Shown piece after piece: positions 1 to 7,070 of a DNA stretch of 25,031 nucleotides. Source of the DNA: an uncultured Lachnospiraceae bacterium (lineage in GTDB: Bacteria; Bacillota_A; Clostridia; Lachnospirales; Lachnospiraceae); NCBI GenBank assembly GCA_910585855.1, contig CAJUGZ010000027.1, positions 1-25,031 of the forward strand, written 5' to 3'. Both the position numbers and the translations under genes were made by a program. Every line of letters starts with the position of its first letter. Position 1 is the stretch's first letter. The notes beneath the pieces were generated by a model. The model was not told where the DNA came from and did no database searches. It saw only the letters and a program-made list of their open reading frames with translations.

Positions 1-577
1 AATTATCGGATTCCGTCTTGGTATAATACCGCCCATCATGCCCATGGTCTGCCGCTGCAAAATGTTCCGCATGGTAACCATCCAGTTTATCTGCATTTCC
101 CCCATCTTTATTTGAAGTAATTATAATTTTCTTACTAGCATTGTCTGCACTAATGGTGATATTTGAACCAGCTTGCAACACAATCGTAGATGTTTTTTCA
201 TTTGCTGTAACCTTTAAATCTCCCACATTAATCCTTGAGAAAGCGTATTGGTTCACCTCTGCTCCCGCTGCCATTCCATCCAGCTTTCTCTTATCCGCTG
301 CCGATTCCAGCCCATCCGCCTCCTGTGTCGCTACTGCAGTTCCCGCTTTCCCTGACCAGTTCTCTTTGTCCTGTGAAGTAACATGGATATTCCCATCTTT
401 GATATGTTCCTCTGCCTTTTTCTGTATCGCTTCTGCTAGAACTTTTAAAAATACATCATTGTTCAGTAAAGCACTTTTAATCTCATTCTCTAAATCCGCC
501 GTAATAAATTCTTTCTTCTCCGTCTTATGTATTTCTGACGTAAATTCTGGCGGATTTTTTACAATTAAATTCTCCAT
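1..577 (-). CDS. Tail fibre protein, partial (runs off left edge)
   Basis: The reading frame is open from ATG at 577 to the window edge, giving 192 codons with no stop. GAGGGGTGATTTT upstream of the ATG supplies the ribosome binding site. Residues 1-50 closely resemble the start of the fibre gene just upstream (632-2209), including an ITADLENE-type motif and a LLNNDVFLK motif, so both proteins probably dock on the same baseplate site. The rest differs: an alanine/glycine-rich stretch (AADKRKLDGMAAGAE) and an HG-rich stretch ending near DGHDGRYYTKTES, which are typical of phage fibre shafts. The role as fibre is inferred from these motifs and from its place at the end of the tail operon. The receptor-binding end is outside the window. 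Confidence 0.8.
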   Translation of the reverse strand, partial: MENLIVKNPPEFTSEIHKTEKKEFITADLENEIKSALLNNDVFLKVLAEAIQKKAEEHIKDGNIHVTSQDKENWSGKAGTAVATQEADGLESAADKRKLDGMAAGAEVNQYAFSRINVGDLKVTANEKTSTIVLQAGSNITISADNASKKIIITSNKDGGNADKLDGYHAEHFAAADHGHDGRYYTKTESDN

Positions 578-631
578 AAAATCACCCCTCTTTTAAAATT
601 TTTTTCTAAAAATCCTTTCTTCTTCTCACAT

Positions 632-2209
632 CTAATTCGGATCAATTTCTGCATCAAAAGCAATATGAGTTGCATCAATATTATATTGTTGAAGAGTTAC
701 CGCCATTAAGTAATCATTAATTTCCCTATCAAATACTAATTCTAATGTAATAAGTCTTTTATCAATAACCGTATCGGGTGAATGTGTCGAACGTTGAATT
801 GAAATATTTGCAGTATGAATTACAGAATTACTTGGCAGTTCACATTCTAATCCATCTCCAAAATCAAGTGTAGGATCTACTCTCATTTCAACTGGTAATG
901 CTAATGTAAGATAAAAGAATCTTTTGTTTGTAGTTGAAATTGCAATTCCAAGGTATATAATAGAATCATATGTTCCTCTATTGATTCGATAATAGTATCT
1001 CTGACATTTCAGTAAATTTTCTACCAGATTCGGTGAAACATACCTTGTTGCTATTTCACCATATTCTAACTTTGCCCATTTTAATTTTAAAATTGCACTG
1101 TCATTACTCCCATCACAATAAATCTCTGTTTTTAAAAGTTTTCGGCTAGAGTCATACGACATTCTTATTTTATATTCCTCTACTTCAGTATAACTGTAAG
1201 TATTATCAACATCTTTTATATATTGCGTATTGCTATAAATTTTATTTTCTGCTGTACAAACACTAAAAGTAAATGTTTGCTCCACTTCATCTAATTCTAC
1301 AAACTGACAAAAACTATTTTCATGACCGGTTCGATACAGTTCAATATAACCATTTCTTACAAAAACTGTCCCATTCTGTTTATACCATCTATCGATAGTA
1401 TATTGATCCAAACTATCATAAATACTTTTCCCTCTTTGATTGATTGGATTCTTAAAATTAGAATTGATAAGCAAATTTGGATTACTCATCCTTTCTCTCA
1501 TATCCTCCAACTCTTTCAAAGTCACCAGTTGTTCCCAATCCGTCCATTGATTCCAATACTGCGACTTCCGATACATCTTCCCTCTGTAATCCACCCCAAC
1601 GATATTTTTATAGCCATTTTCTGCATGTTCATCCCCATAGACAAAATAAGTAAGATGCGTCCATTCCGCTGAATAGGGATGTCCATTCTCTTCGGATGTC
1701 GTACCTTCTATGGAATAAATTTGTCCTGCTTGGTAGTTCTCTGGATTTTGTGTTATCTCTGCTGCCTTTGGCATAAGCAACTGTTTCAAATCCGAAATGG
1801 AAGCCATCTGCTGCCATCCCAACCATCTGCCTTCTGTCAATACATTAAAGTACCCCCCCGAACTGGAAGCACACGGATGCCAAAATATCATCCGATTCTC
1901 TTCCGATTGATTCGGATGATTCATAACCTTGAAATATCCTTCGTTCTCCCTTTCATCTGGTGCATGTTGTGCCTGTTTCACATAATAGATTCCATTCTCC
2001 TGCACCGTCAGCAGATCGGCTTTTTCTAACTCTTTTGAATAAAGACGAGCCTTTTTTTCTTCCTCAATCAGAGCCTTCAAAAAGACATTATTATTCAGAA
2101 GTGCCCCTTTCACTTCATTCTCCAAATCTGCTGTAATATAATCCTCTTCCTCTACTTGATAAATCTTCTCGCTAAATACTGGTGGATCGTTAATCGCTAA
2201 ATATGCCAT
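632..2209 (-). CDS. Tail fibre / receptor-binding protein
   Basis: A 525-residue protein starting at ATG 2209, chosen because AAGGAGAAGAGG lies directly upstream; the frame is open further up but without a better start. Residues 1-50 form the anchor shared with the next fibre gene (YITADLENE, LLNNNVFLK). Residues about 60-240 contain segments rich in W, Y and G (for example WHPCASSSGGYF and RWLGWQQMAS) as in pyocin-knob-like fibre segments. The C-terminal half begins with NLLINSNFKNPINQRG and a TIDRWY motif, a common opening of beta-rich receptor-binding domains in phages of Clostridia. It probably binds a host surface sugar or protein. Seven consecutive G residues occur inside the coding strand (1853-1859). 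Family-level role is well supported; the receptor is unknown. Confidence 0.85.
   Translation of the reverse strand: MAYLAINDPPVFSEKIYQVEEEDYITADLENEVKGALLNNNVFLKALIEEEKKARLYSKELEKADLLTVQENGIYYVKQAQHAPDERENEGYFKVMNHPNQSEENRMIFWHPCASSSGGYFNVLTEGRWLGWQQMASISDLKQLLMPKAAEITQNPENYQAGQIYSIEGTTSEENGHPYSAEWTHLTYFVYGDEHAENGYKNIVGVDYRGKMYRKSQYWNQWTDWEQLVTLKELEDMRERMSNPNLLINSNFKNPINQRGKSIYDSLDQYTIDRWYKQNGTVFVRNGYIELYRTGHENSFCQFVELDEVEQTFTFSVCTAENKIYSNTQYIKDVDNTYSYTEVEEYKIRMSYDSSRKLLKTEIYCDGSNDSAILKLKWAKLEYGEIATRYVSPNLVENLLKCQRYYYRINRGTYDSIIYLGIAISTTNKRFFYLTLALPVEMRVDPTLDFGDGLECELPSNSVIHTANISIQRSTHSPDTVIDKRLITLELVFDREINDYLMAVTLQQYNIDATHIAFDAEIDPN
1853..1859 (-). repeat. Seven-G homopolymer inside tail fibre gene
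   Basis: The coding strand has seven consecutive G at codons 117-119 of the fibre gene (read as S-G-G-Y). Such a run stands out in this AT-rich sequence. It lies between the baseplate anchor and the putative receptor-binding half, so a slip of one base would separate the two. Whether length varies cannot be seen from one sequence. Confidence 0.6.
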
Positions 2210-2242
2210 CCTCTTCTCCTTTTCTTCCAATAAAAATACCAA

Positions 2243-2623
2243 CTAAAAAATCTCCTGTAACGAAAACTGAAATCGCATGTCATCGTCCTTTCCTTTTGGA
2301 AGAAACGTTTTATAAATAATGAGATCTCCCTCTTCATCAAAGATACCAAGCTCCGATAAATAGGTATTCGCCAAATCAGCTTTACTTAATCCTGATTCAT
2401 ACTGACAAGTGGTCGGAATCGGATAATTGTGTTCATCCAACTCTATCCTCAGTAACTCATGGCGTAAAGAAACTTCCTCTCCTGTTGTAGGCAGCGGAAT
2501 ACGGTTTTCATCTACTCCACCATCTCCGTAAGCGATATATTTTAGCTTCGGCAGCGGAATATCTCCGGCGTGCGCTTTGCAAAGTTTTTCTCTCCCCTTT
2601 TGTGTAATCACAGCATCTGCCAT
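2243..2623 (-). CDS. Tail-collar / fibre-connector protein (DUF3751-like N-terminal domain)
   Basis: A 126-residue protein that opens with MADAVITQKGREKL and continues with LPKLKYIAYGDGG, the pattern of the phage tail-collar fibre N-terminal family (DUF3751 type), in which this domain attaches fibres to the baseplate. It holds an SELGIFDEEGDLI motif and ends with FQFSLQEIF. Unlike long fibres of the family it has only the connector portion, so the fibre body is presumably supplied by the separate fibre genes downstream. AAAGGAAGTG precedes the ATG at 2623. It lies 21 bases after the XkdU-like gene and 33 bases before the fibre start. The role is inferred from the family and position. Confidence 0.75.
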   Translation of the reverse strand: MADAVITQKGREKLCKAHAGDIPLPKLKYIAYGDGGVDENRIPLPTTGEEVSLRHELLRIELDEHNYPIPTTCQYESGLSKADLANTYLSELGIFDEEGDLIIYKTFLPKGKDDDMRFQFSLQEIF

Positions 2624-2644
2624 GTCATTTCACTTCCTTTCCAA

Positions 2645-3577
2645 TCAAATATCTTCATAATGAATGATCTGAGAATCATATCTTCGTGTTCCGTTATAAC
2701 GATATGTCCCATCATACCTGCTTAAATGATAACCCACCGTCAAATCCACTTTGAAACGATGCGGCTTCTCCACTTCCATTTTCATGGAAAGAGCCTCCTC
2801 CATACGAATTCTTTGTACTCGTTCAAAAATATAAGTTAGCTTTTCTACTCTCTCACAAATCGGAATCCATGCGACTATCCCGCTTAAGTTAATTCCCCAA
2901 TCATACTGAATCGGAATCGGATAATCATGCCGCATCGAAAGCTTTACCGGATAAAAATCAATCTTTGAACCAATTTTATATTTGTCATACCGATAACATC
3001 CGTTATATTGCGCTGTTCCATCATAATACAAATAAGGCACATTCCGTCTAGGGTAACACTCACTTATCAAAGCGAGTTCACTTTGATACCAAATCGGCAC
3101 ATCCAACTGACTTCGCATTTCTCCTATAAAAATCAATAACAAATTTGCTGGTATCATGTCCTGCACCATGTCCCGGATGCTATGCAATACCCGTAAACTT
3201 TGATCGTAAATATGGAGTTCCATCTCATATTGCTGAAATCTGGTCTGCAATTCAAATCCATCTACTCCAACCACTGCGTTTAACTCTTCCAATAATTTCT
3301 TCATCGTGTAAGGCAAAGTTAAACACCAACGACGGAATACTTCGATTCGTCTTTCCTCGATTCCAGCTCCTGCACGTGGCTTAATTCCTAATAATACTTC
3401 ATATCGTTTCATTCCTTGTAACGTTGCCAAGGAAAGAAACGCATCTGCTAATCGTTCCTCCAATCCCTTATACAATCGCTCTATTTCTGGATTTTCTACT
3501 TTTGCAATTCCTTCCATTTCACGATACGTAGAAGAAACAGGTGGAAAATAATTTTGTAATTTTATTTCACGCTCCAA
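2645..3577 (-). CDS. xkdU: Baseplate protein, XkdU/YmfQ-like (DUF2313), with long C-terminal extension
   Basis: About 310 residues. The first half (FPPVSSTYREMEGIAKVENPEIERLYKGLEE) matches the XkdU/YmfQ family of baseplate wedge proteins, which follow the J-like protein in PBSX-type phages. XkdU itself is near 190 residues, so the C-terminal portion from about residue 180 is additional. It contains two copies of a Y-D-G-T/Y-N-G/R-Y-D motif, near residues 185-205 and 290-305. The start is uncertain: TTG at 3577 has GAGGTG six bases upstream and is preferred over GTG at 3586, which is itself part of that ribosome binding site. The start overlaps the -1 frame end of the baseplate J gene (stop at 3567-3569), evidence that the true J C-terminus once reached this point. 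Confidence 0.8.
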   Translation of the reverse strand: MEREIKLQNYFPPVSSTYREMEGIAKVENPEIERLYKGLEERLADAFLSLATLQGMKRYEVLLGIKPRAGAGIEERRIEVFRRWCLTLPYTMKKLLEELNAVVGVDGFELQTRFQQYEMELHIYDQSLRVLHSIRDMVQDMIPANLLLIFIGEMRSQLDVPIWYQSELALISECYPRRNVPYLYYDGTAQYNGCYRYDKYKIGSKIDFYPVKLSMRHDYPIPIQYDWGINLSGIVAWIPICERVEKLTYIFERVQRIRMEEALSMKMEVEKPHRFKVDLTVGYHLSRYDGTYRYNGTRRYDSQIIHYEDI

Positions 3578-3716
3578 CAAACCCACCTCTCTTTACAATC
3601 GCATCAGGGGAAGCAACATAATTCCCCGCTACCTCATTAATCATCAAATCATACGCATCCAGCACACCTTCTACATCCAAAAAAAGACTTTCTAGCTTTG
3701 ATACCCGAACGACAAG
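3567..3716 (-). pseudogene. xkdT: C-terminal part of baseplate J-like protein in the -1 frame
   Basis: This frame encodes about 49 residues beginning LVVRVSKLESLFLD and containing VEGVLDAYDLMIN and AVAGN-like segments, the usual C-terminus of XkdT/gpJ proteins (an isoleucine/valine-rich strand, then a GV-D pattern, then an N-G region). It is in the -1 frame relative to the upstream xkdT reading frame, which stops at 3692-3694 soon after the point where homology changes frame. Joining AGC to CTT with one extra base near 3716 would give a full-length protein. Loss of one base is the simplest explanation. No X-XXY-YYZ slippery heptamer is visible, so programmed frameshifting is not favoured. A sequencing error is possible. 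Confidence 0.65.
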
Positions 3717-4615
3717 CTGCTCCACATCTGATTCAACGTCAAAAGATACCTGTCCGCTGCCTCTTCCAATTCTTCCTGACACATTTCAAAATCATATCCC
3801 GTTTGAAACGTCAAATTTACTGTAAAATATAATAACTCTTCTTTCACTGCCTGAACCGTCACTACATGTCCAATCGGTGCAATTCCATACCCTTTCCCAG
3901 TATTTAACTCTGGATCGATTTCCTCTTTCACAGTTTGCACTAATGCATCTGAAGGAACACCATAATTCGAATCTAAAATCACAAGTTTGACCGTCCCACC
4001 ACCATTCCAAGCCGGATATACTTTTACACCACCCACCCCTGCAAGAGTATTGACCTTTTCTTTATAATCCGCAAGATTCCCACCATACGCCTGTGCTTTT
4101 AAACTATTAAAATATCTTTTTCTCAAATGCTCCGTTTCCTCTTCATCTTCTCCCGGAATCAAAAGTTCGGTTAATTCCGCTTTTGTCAGTCCTTTGATAT
4201 AAGAAATAGGAATCATACTGCCAAAATATTGATTTCCCTGCGAACCTTCTGTTTCACATTCCACTTGATAAACACCCATTGAAATTTTAGACAGCACGGT
4301 ATAATTTAAGGTATCCAAAGAGAAACGAGAATGAATCGGAATATCCATATTAAATTCCGCTTTTAGCACCGCTTTTGTGGCAGAAGTAGGAGAAATCCCT
4401 CGCTCTGCACAACGCCGAATCAGATACTCTCGATTTGCGGTATTAGCAAACATTTGTTCGTACATCCAGTCCAACTCAATATAGGCTTTTGCTAGTTCGG
4501 CAGCGGCTGGGGCAAGTGCATCATACATCACGCTTCCTTCTCGTTTATCTATTGTACTTGGCACATTTTCTAACATTCGCTTTAAAATTACTTCAAATGT
4601 CTGATTTTCATACAC
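3692..4615 (-). CDS. xkdT: Baseplate J-like protein (XkdT), C-terminus lost by frameshift
   Basis: A 307-residue product starting at GTG 4615, with AAAGGAGGTG upstream and a one-base overlap with the preceding stop (TAGTG). Family features: an N-terminal RMLENVPSTIDKREGSVMYD motif, TANREYLIRRCAERGI, the barrel-like middle domain, and LRKRYFNSLKAQAYGGNLADYKEKV, all typical of gpJ/XkdT baseplate wedge proteins that form the outer baseplate ring. The frame ends in SFGYQS, which does not look like the family C-terminus; the missing part lies in the -1 frame at 3567-3716. As written the protein lacks about 49 terminal residues, and baseplate assembly could fail. It lies between xkdS and xkdU as expected. 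Confidence 0.85.
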   Translation of the reverse strand: MYENQTFEVILKRMLENVPSTIDKREGSVMYDALAPAAAELAKAYIELDWMYEQMFANTANREYLIRRCAERGISPTSATKAVLKAEFNMDIPIHSRFSLDTLNYTVLSKISMGVYQVECETEGSQGNQYFGSMIPISYIKGLTKAELTELLIPGEDEEETEHLRKRYFNSLKAQAYGGNLADYKEKVNTLAGVGGVKVYPAWNGGGTVKLVILDSNYGVPSDALVQTVKEEIDPELNTGKGYGIAPIGHVVTVQAVKEELLYFTVNLTFQTGYDFEMCQEELEEAADRYLLTLNQMWSSLSFGYQS

Positions 4616-5025
4616 TAAATCTGCACCTCCTTTTCCACTGCCAATTCTCCTTGTGTAGTTTTTACACAAAAGGTCACATGGACACACCCTCGCTTTTTTG
4701 TTTCGAACTGAAAATTAGAAACCTCTGTAATGCGATCATCCTGAAGCAACGCTTCTGTAATTCTTCTCTCAATTTCCGGCAAACAATAAGAAACTGGTTT
4801 TCCAATTAAGTCCACCAGTTCCACTCCATAATTCCAACTATAGATGATATGTTGATACCGTTCCGTACTAAGAATTTTATAAATCGTCTGTTTCATTGCT
4901 TCTAAACTATCTATTGTGCCAGCAATTCGTTCCTCCTCTTTTTGCATCCGATAAGTTCTTGATGTCTGCTCTCTTTTTACAAAATCCTGTTGTAATTCTT
5001 TTGCCCCTGCTCCACTTGGCAGCAT
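4615..5025 (-). CDS. xkdS: Baseplate protein XkdS-like (DUF2634)
   Basis: A 136-residue protein from ATG 5025, with AGGAGGAGAGG upstream. The central region (AGTIDSLEAMKQTIYKIL, then YSWNYGVELVDLIGKP) and the TEALLQDDRITEVSNF motif match the DUF2634/XkdS family, functional counterpart of gpW/gp25 inner baseplate proteins. In contractile phages this protein links the hub to the wedge J protein. It sits exactly between XkdR-like and XkdT-like genes. The stop shares a base with the GTG start of xkdT, which suggests translational coupling. Confidence 0.87.
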   Translation of the reverse strand: MLPSGAGAKELQQDFVKREQTSRTYRMQKEEERIAGTIDSLEAMKQTIYKILSTERYQHIIYSWNYGVELVDLIGKPVSYCLPEIERRITEALLQDDRITEVSNFQFETKKRGCVHVTFCVKTTQGELAVEKEVQI

Positions 5026-5036
5026 AACCTCTCCTC

Positions 5037-5426
5037 CTATTCAAGCCGATCCCATACCACATAGGTATTAGCATGTTGCGCCTGAAGCAATAATACTCTC
5101 TCCCCTACCTGCAAAGCATTTTTTACCTGATAAACTTTCTTCCCTTTATATTCATGTGTATGCTCTGCAAAAGCAGCTTCCCCGCTACCTCCACTTCTCT
5201 TTTCTGTTTCATGCTCCACTACCATTTCAAGTTTATAATCCCGAACATTTCGAGTTAAAATTAGAAAATCCTCTTTTAACTTCATCTTCTGTTCTCCATC
5301 TATTTGAATCAAAAGTGGATTCGTTGACAACACCGTTCCAAACAAAATATCAGAAGGACTACTCTCCTTTACGGCATCCATTGCCGCTTCTTTAATAACC
5401 GATAATAAAACATCAAAATCAGGCAA
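5037..5426 (-). CDS. xkdR: XkdR-like tail protein (DUF2577)
   Basis: About 129 residues. The sequence FGTVLSTNPLLIQIDGEQKMKL, the H-T-H cluster (AFAEHTHEYKGKK) and the terminal VGERVLLLQAQHANTYVVWDRL match DUF2577, the XkdR family of PBSX-type phages, thought to act in the baseplate hub region. The start is not certain: TTG at 5426 has GGGGGTG six bases upstream, while GTG at 5435 lies within that motif. The start overlaps the last codons of the XkdQ-like gene. Position between XkdQ and XkdS supports the call. Confidence 0.82.
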   Translation of the reverse strand: MPDFDVLLSVIKEAAMDAVKESSPSDILFGTVLSTNPLLIQIDGEQKMKLKEDFLILTRNVRDYKLEMVVEHETEKRSGGSGEAAFAEHTHEYKGKKVYQVKNALQVGERVLLLQAQHANTYVVWDRLE

Positions 5427-6378
5427 CAAAATCACCCCCTATCAAAGTCAAATCCATCGTATGTTCTTGGTGATGAAAGGTATGTGTGACCTTCTCACAT
5501 AACATCCAATTTTGCACCTTTACATCTCCCAAATCAAGTTTCACTCCAATCAAACAGCCTGCACGCACCCGACTATCTCCTACTACACCAGAAACTTTTA
5601 GTTTCCGTGCAACACGATTGTAATACTTTAACAGTGCATCTGCCTTTACCTGACCATTTTCTCCCTCTTTTAACGTGTCATAATACTGTAAAATGCCCCA
5701 TTGATTGATTGTTCCAGTATCCTTCGCCATATAAACATCTCGTTTACCCGTAGTTTCATTGTCAAATGTAAGTTTGATTTGATTATAGACATCCGAATCA
5801 ATACTAGAAGAATAATCATAATTTTGACCAGATTGTGCATCCACTAAAATTCCAACCTTCATACTCTCAATCGACTTCAAACAAAGCGTTCCAAATTCAT
5901 CATAAAGGCAATACATCTTTCCTGTGTTCAAAAGCGTTTCATCTAAAGCATTTTGAATAATATCAAACAAAGATTTATTCGATTCTGCTTTTTTAGGAAT
6001 GATATAACTCGTATCCTCTACCATTCCCATATTTAATTGGAAGTCAGATACAATCATTTTTAACAGATCGGCAGCGGTCTTACTGGTATAAACATAGGTA
6101 TCTGAATTATTCAGATACCTTAATTGATCATAAGCGGTAATTTCTACCAATGCTTCCTTATTCCGTTTTCGTGTAAAAATAAACCCATAAAAAAGATTGA
6201 CACCATCTACTGTTAGACGTACCGCACTTCCTTCACGAATTGCTAGAATCGAATCTTGCACCACACGAAACGTCAGTTTACTCGGTGTTGCTTTTCGAAC
6301 AGTCGTCCATTCAATCCCACTTTCCACGACAGGTTTATAACAAATTCCATCACTCTCTATATACAATTCTACATTCAT
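5419..6378 (-). CDS. xkdQ: Baseplate hub protein XkdQ/YqbQ-like
   Basis: A 319-residue protein from ATG 6378 (GAGGTG six bases upstream; a longer frame to 6405 lacks a good start). The N-terminal strand-rich region (MNVELYIESDGICYKPVVES) followed by KLTFRVVQD and VNLFYGFIFTRKRNK resembles the gpD/gp27-like fold of hub proteins. The middle part has the NKSLFDIIQNALDETLL segment and the YNQIKLTFDN motif typical of XkdQ. The end, LCEKVTHTFHHQEHTMDLTL, is also family-typical. It forms the central ring through which DNA leaves the tail. It follows the LysM protein by 10 bases and overlaps xkdR. Confidence 0.88.
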   Translation of the reverse strand: MNVELYIESDGICYKPVVESGIEWTTVRKATPSKLTFRVVQDSILAIREGSAVRLTVDGVNLFYGFIFTRKRNKEALVEITAYDQLRYLNNSDTYVYTSKTAADLLKMIVSDFQLNMGMVEDTSYIIPKKAESNKSLFDIIQNALDETLLNTGKMYCLYDEFGTLCLKSIESMKVGILVDAQSGQNYDYSSSIDSDVYNQIKLTFDNETTGKRDVYMAKDTGTINQWGILQYYDTLKEGENGQVKADALLKYYNRVARKLKVSGVVGDSRVRAGCLIGVKLDLGDVKVQNWMLCEKVTHTFHHQEHTMDLTLIGGDFVA

Positions 6379-6388
6379 TCCAATCACC

Positions 6389-7060
6389 TCAAGAAGGTAA
6401 GACAAGAACCTGTCCCGAATAAATCAAGTTTGGATTTTTAATCTTATCCTGATTTAACTCATAAATTTCTTTATGTTTTGCTCCATTGCCAAAAAATTTC
6501 GCTGCAATACTCCACAAACAATCTCCTTTTTGTACGGTATACGTTTTCGCTTCCGGCGCACGATCCGTTTCTCTGCTTGGCGTTTCTTCCACAACAACCT
6601 CCTTTTCATTTCCAGAGGTTTTCAACTCCAATTTCTGTGTAACACGTTCCAGATATTGTTTCAGATTTACGGATACTTTCGTATCAAAACCCTCCTTCGC
6701 ATCATCCACAATACTATAATCCTCCAAAGATACCTTCATATCTGTTCCATGTAAAAGAACTCCTGCTGGCGTAACACGAGATAAAATAAAACGAATGGGT
6801 TTCATGGACGTTTTCCATTCTCGTAATCGATCCAAATAATAAGCTGCCGGATGAAACCCATCCACATAATGAGCATAAGGATAACGACTATTTGGAAGCT
6901 CCAACTCAAAACTAATTTCGGTCAATCCTGCTGACTTCAGAAAATTCACTTGTGTTCCATCTATTAAATCTACTGTTTTATTCTGATTCTTTATTTTCAT
7001 TGTAATTTTAGAGGGCGTAACCGGAAATAAAATTTCTTCTAAATACAAATCATAAGCCAT
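6389..7060 (-). CDS. xkdP: LysM-domain tail protein (XkdP-like)
   Basis: A 223-residue protein from ATG 7060, placed by AAGGAGGGAGCT immediately upstream; an extended frame to 7081 overlaps the tape measure stop and is less likely. The N-terminal part (LEEILFPVTPSKITMKI and GLTEISFELELP) is the conserved start of XkdP/YqbP-type tail proteins. Residues about 173-223 form a LysM module: YTVQKGDCLWSIAAKFFGNG then IYELNQDKIKNPNLIYSGQ and VLVLPS. LysM modules bind peptidoglycan or glycan chains, and here probably help fix or orient the tail tip in the cell wall. The gene lies between the tape measure and the hub, as in PBSX. Confidence 0.9.
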   Translation of the reverse strand: MAYDLYLEEILFPVTPSKITMKIKNQNKTVDLIDGTQVNFLKSAGLTEISFELELPNSRYPYAHYVDGFHPAAYYLDRLREWKTSMKPIRFILSRVTPAGVLLHGTDMKVSLEDYSIVDDAKEGFDTKVSVNLKQYLERVTQKLELKTSGNEKEVVVEETPSRETDRAPEAKTYTVQKGDCLWSIAAKFFGNGAKHKEIYELNQDKIKNPNLIYSGQVLVLPS

Positions 7061-7070
7061 AGCTCCCTCC

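Noticed and set aside
141..596. Plus-strand frame of 151 codons
   Set aside because: It lies opposite the partial tail fibre gene, which has a ribosome binding site, an anchor homologous to the next fibre, and fits the operon direction. The plus-strand product is a serine/phenylalanine-rich shadow.
3690..3790. Programmed frameshift in the baseplate J gene
   Set aside because: No X-XXY-YYZ heptamer is in phase within the overlap of the two frames, and such frameshifting is not known to me in this family; a one-base loss or sequence error is more likely.
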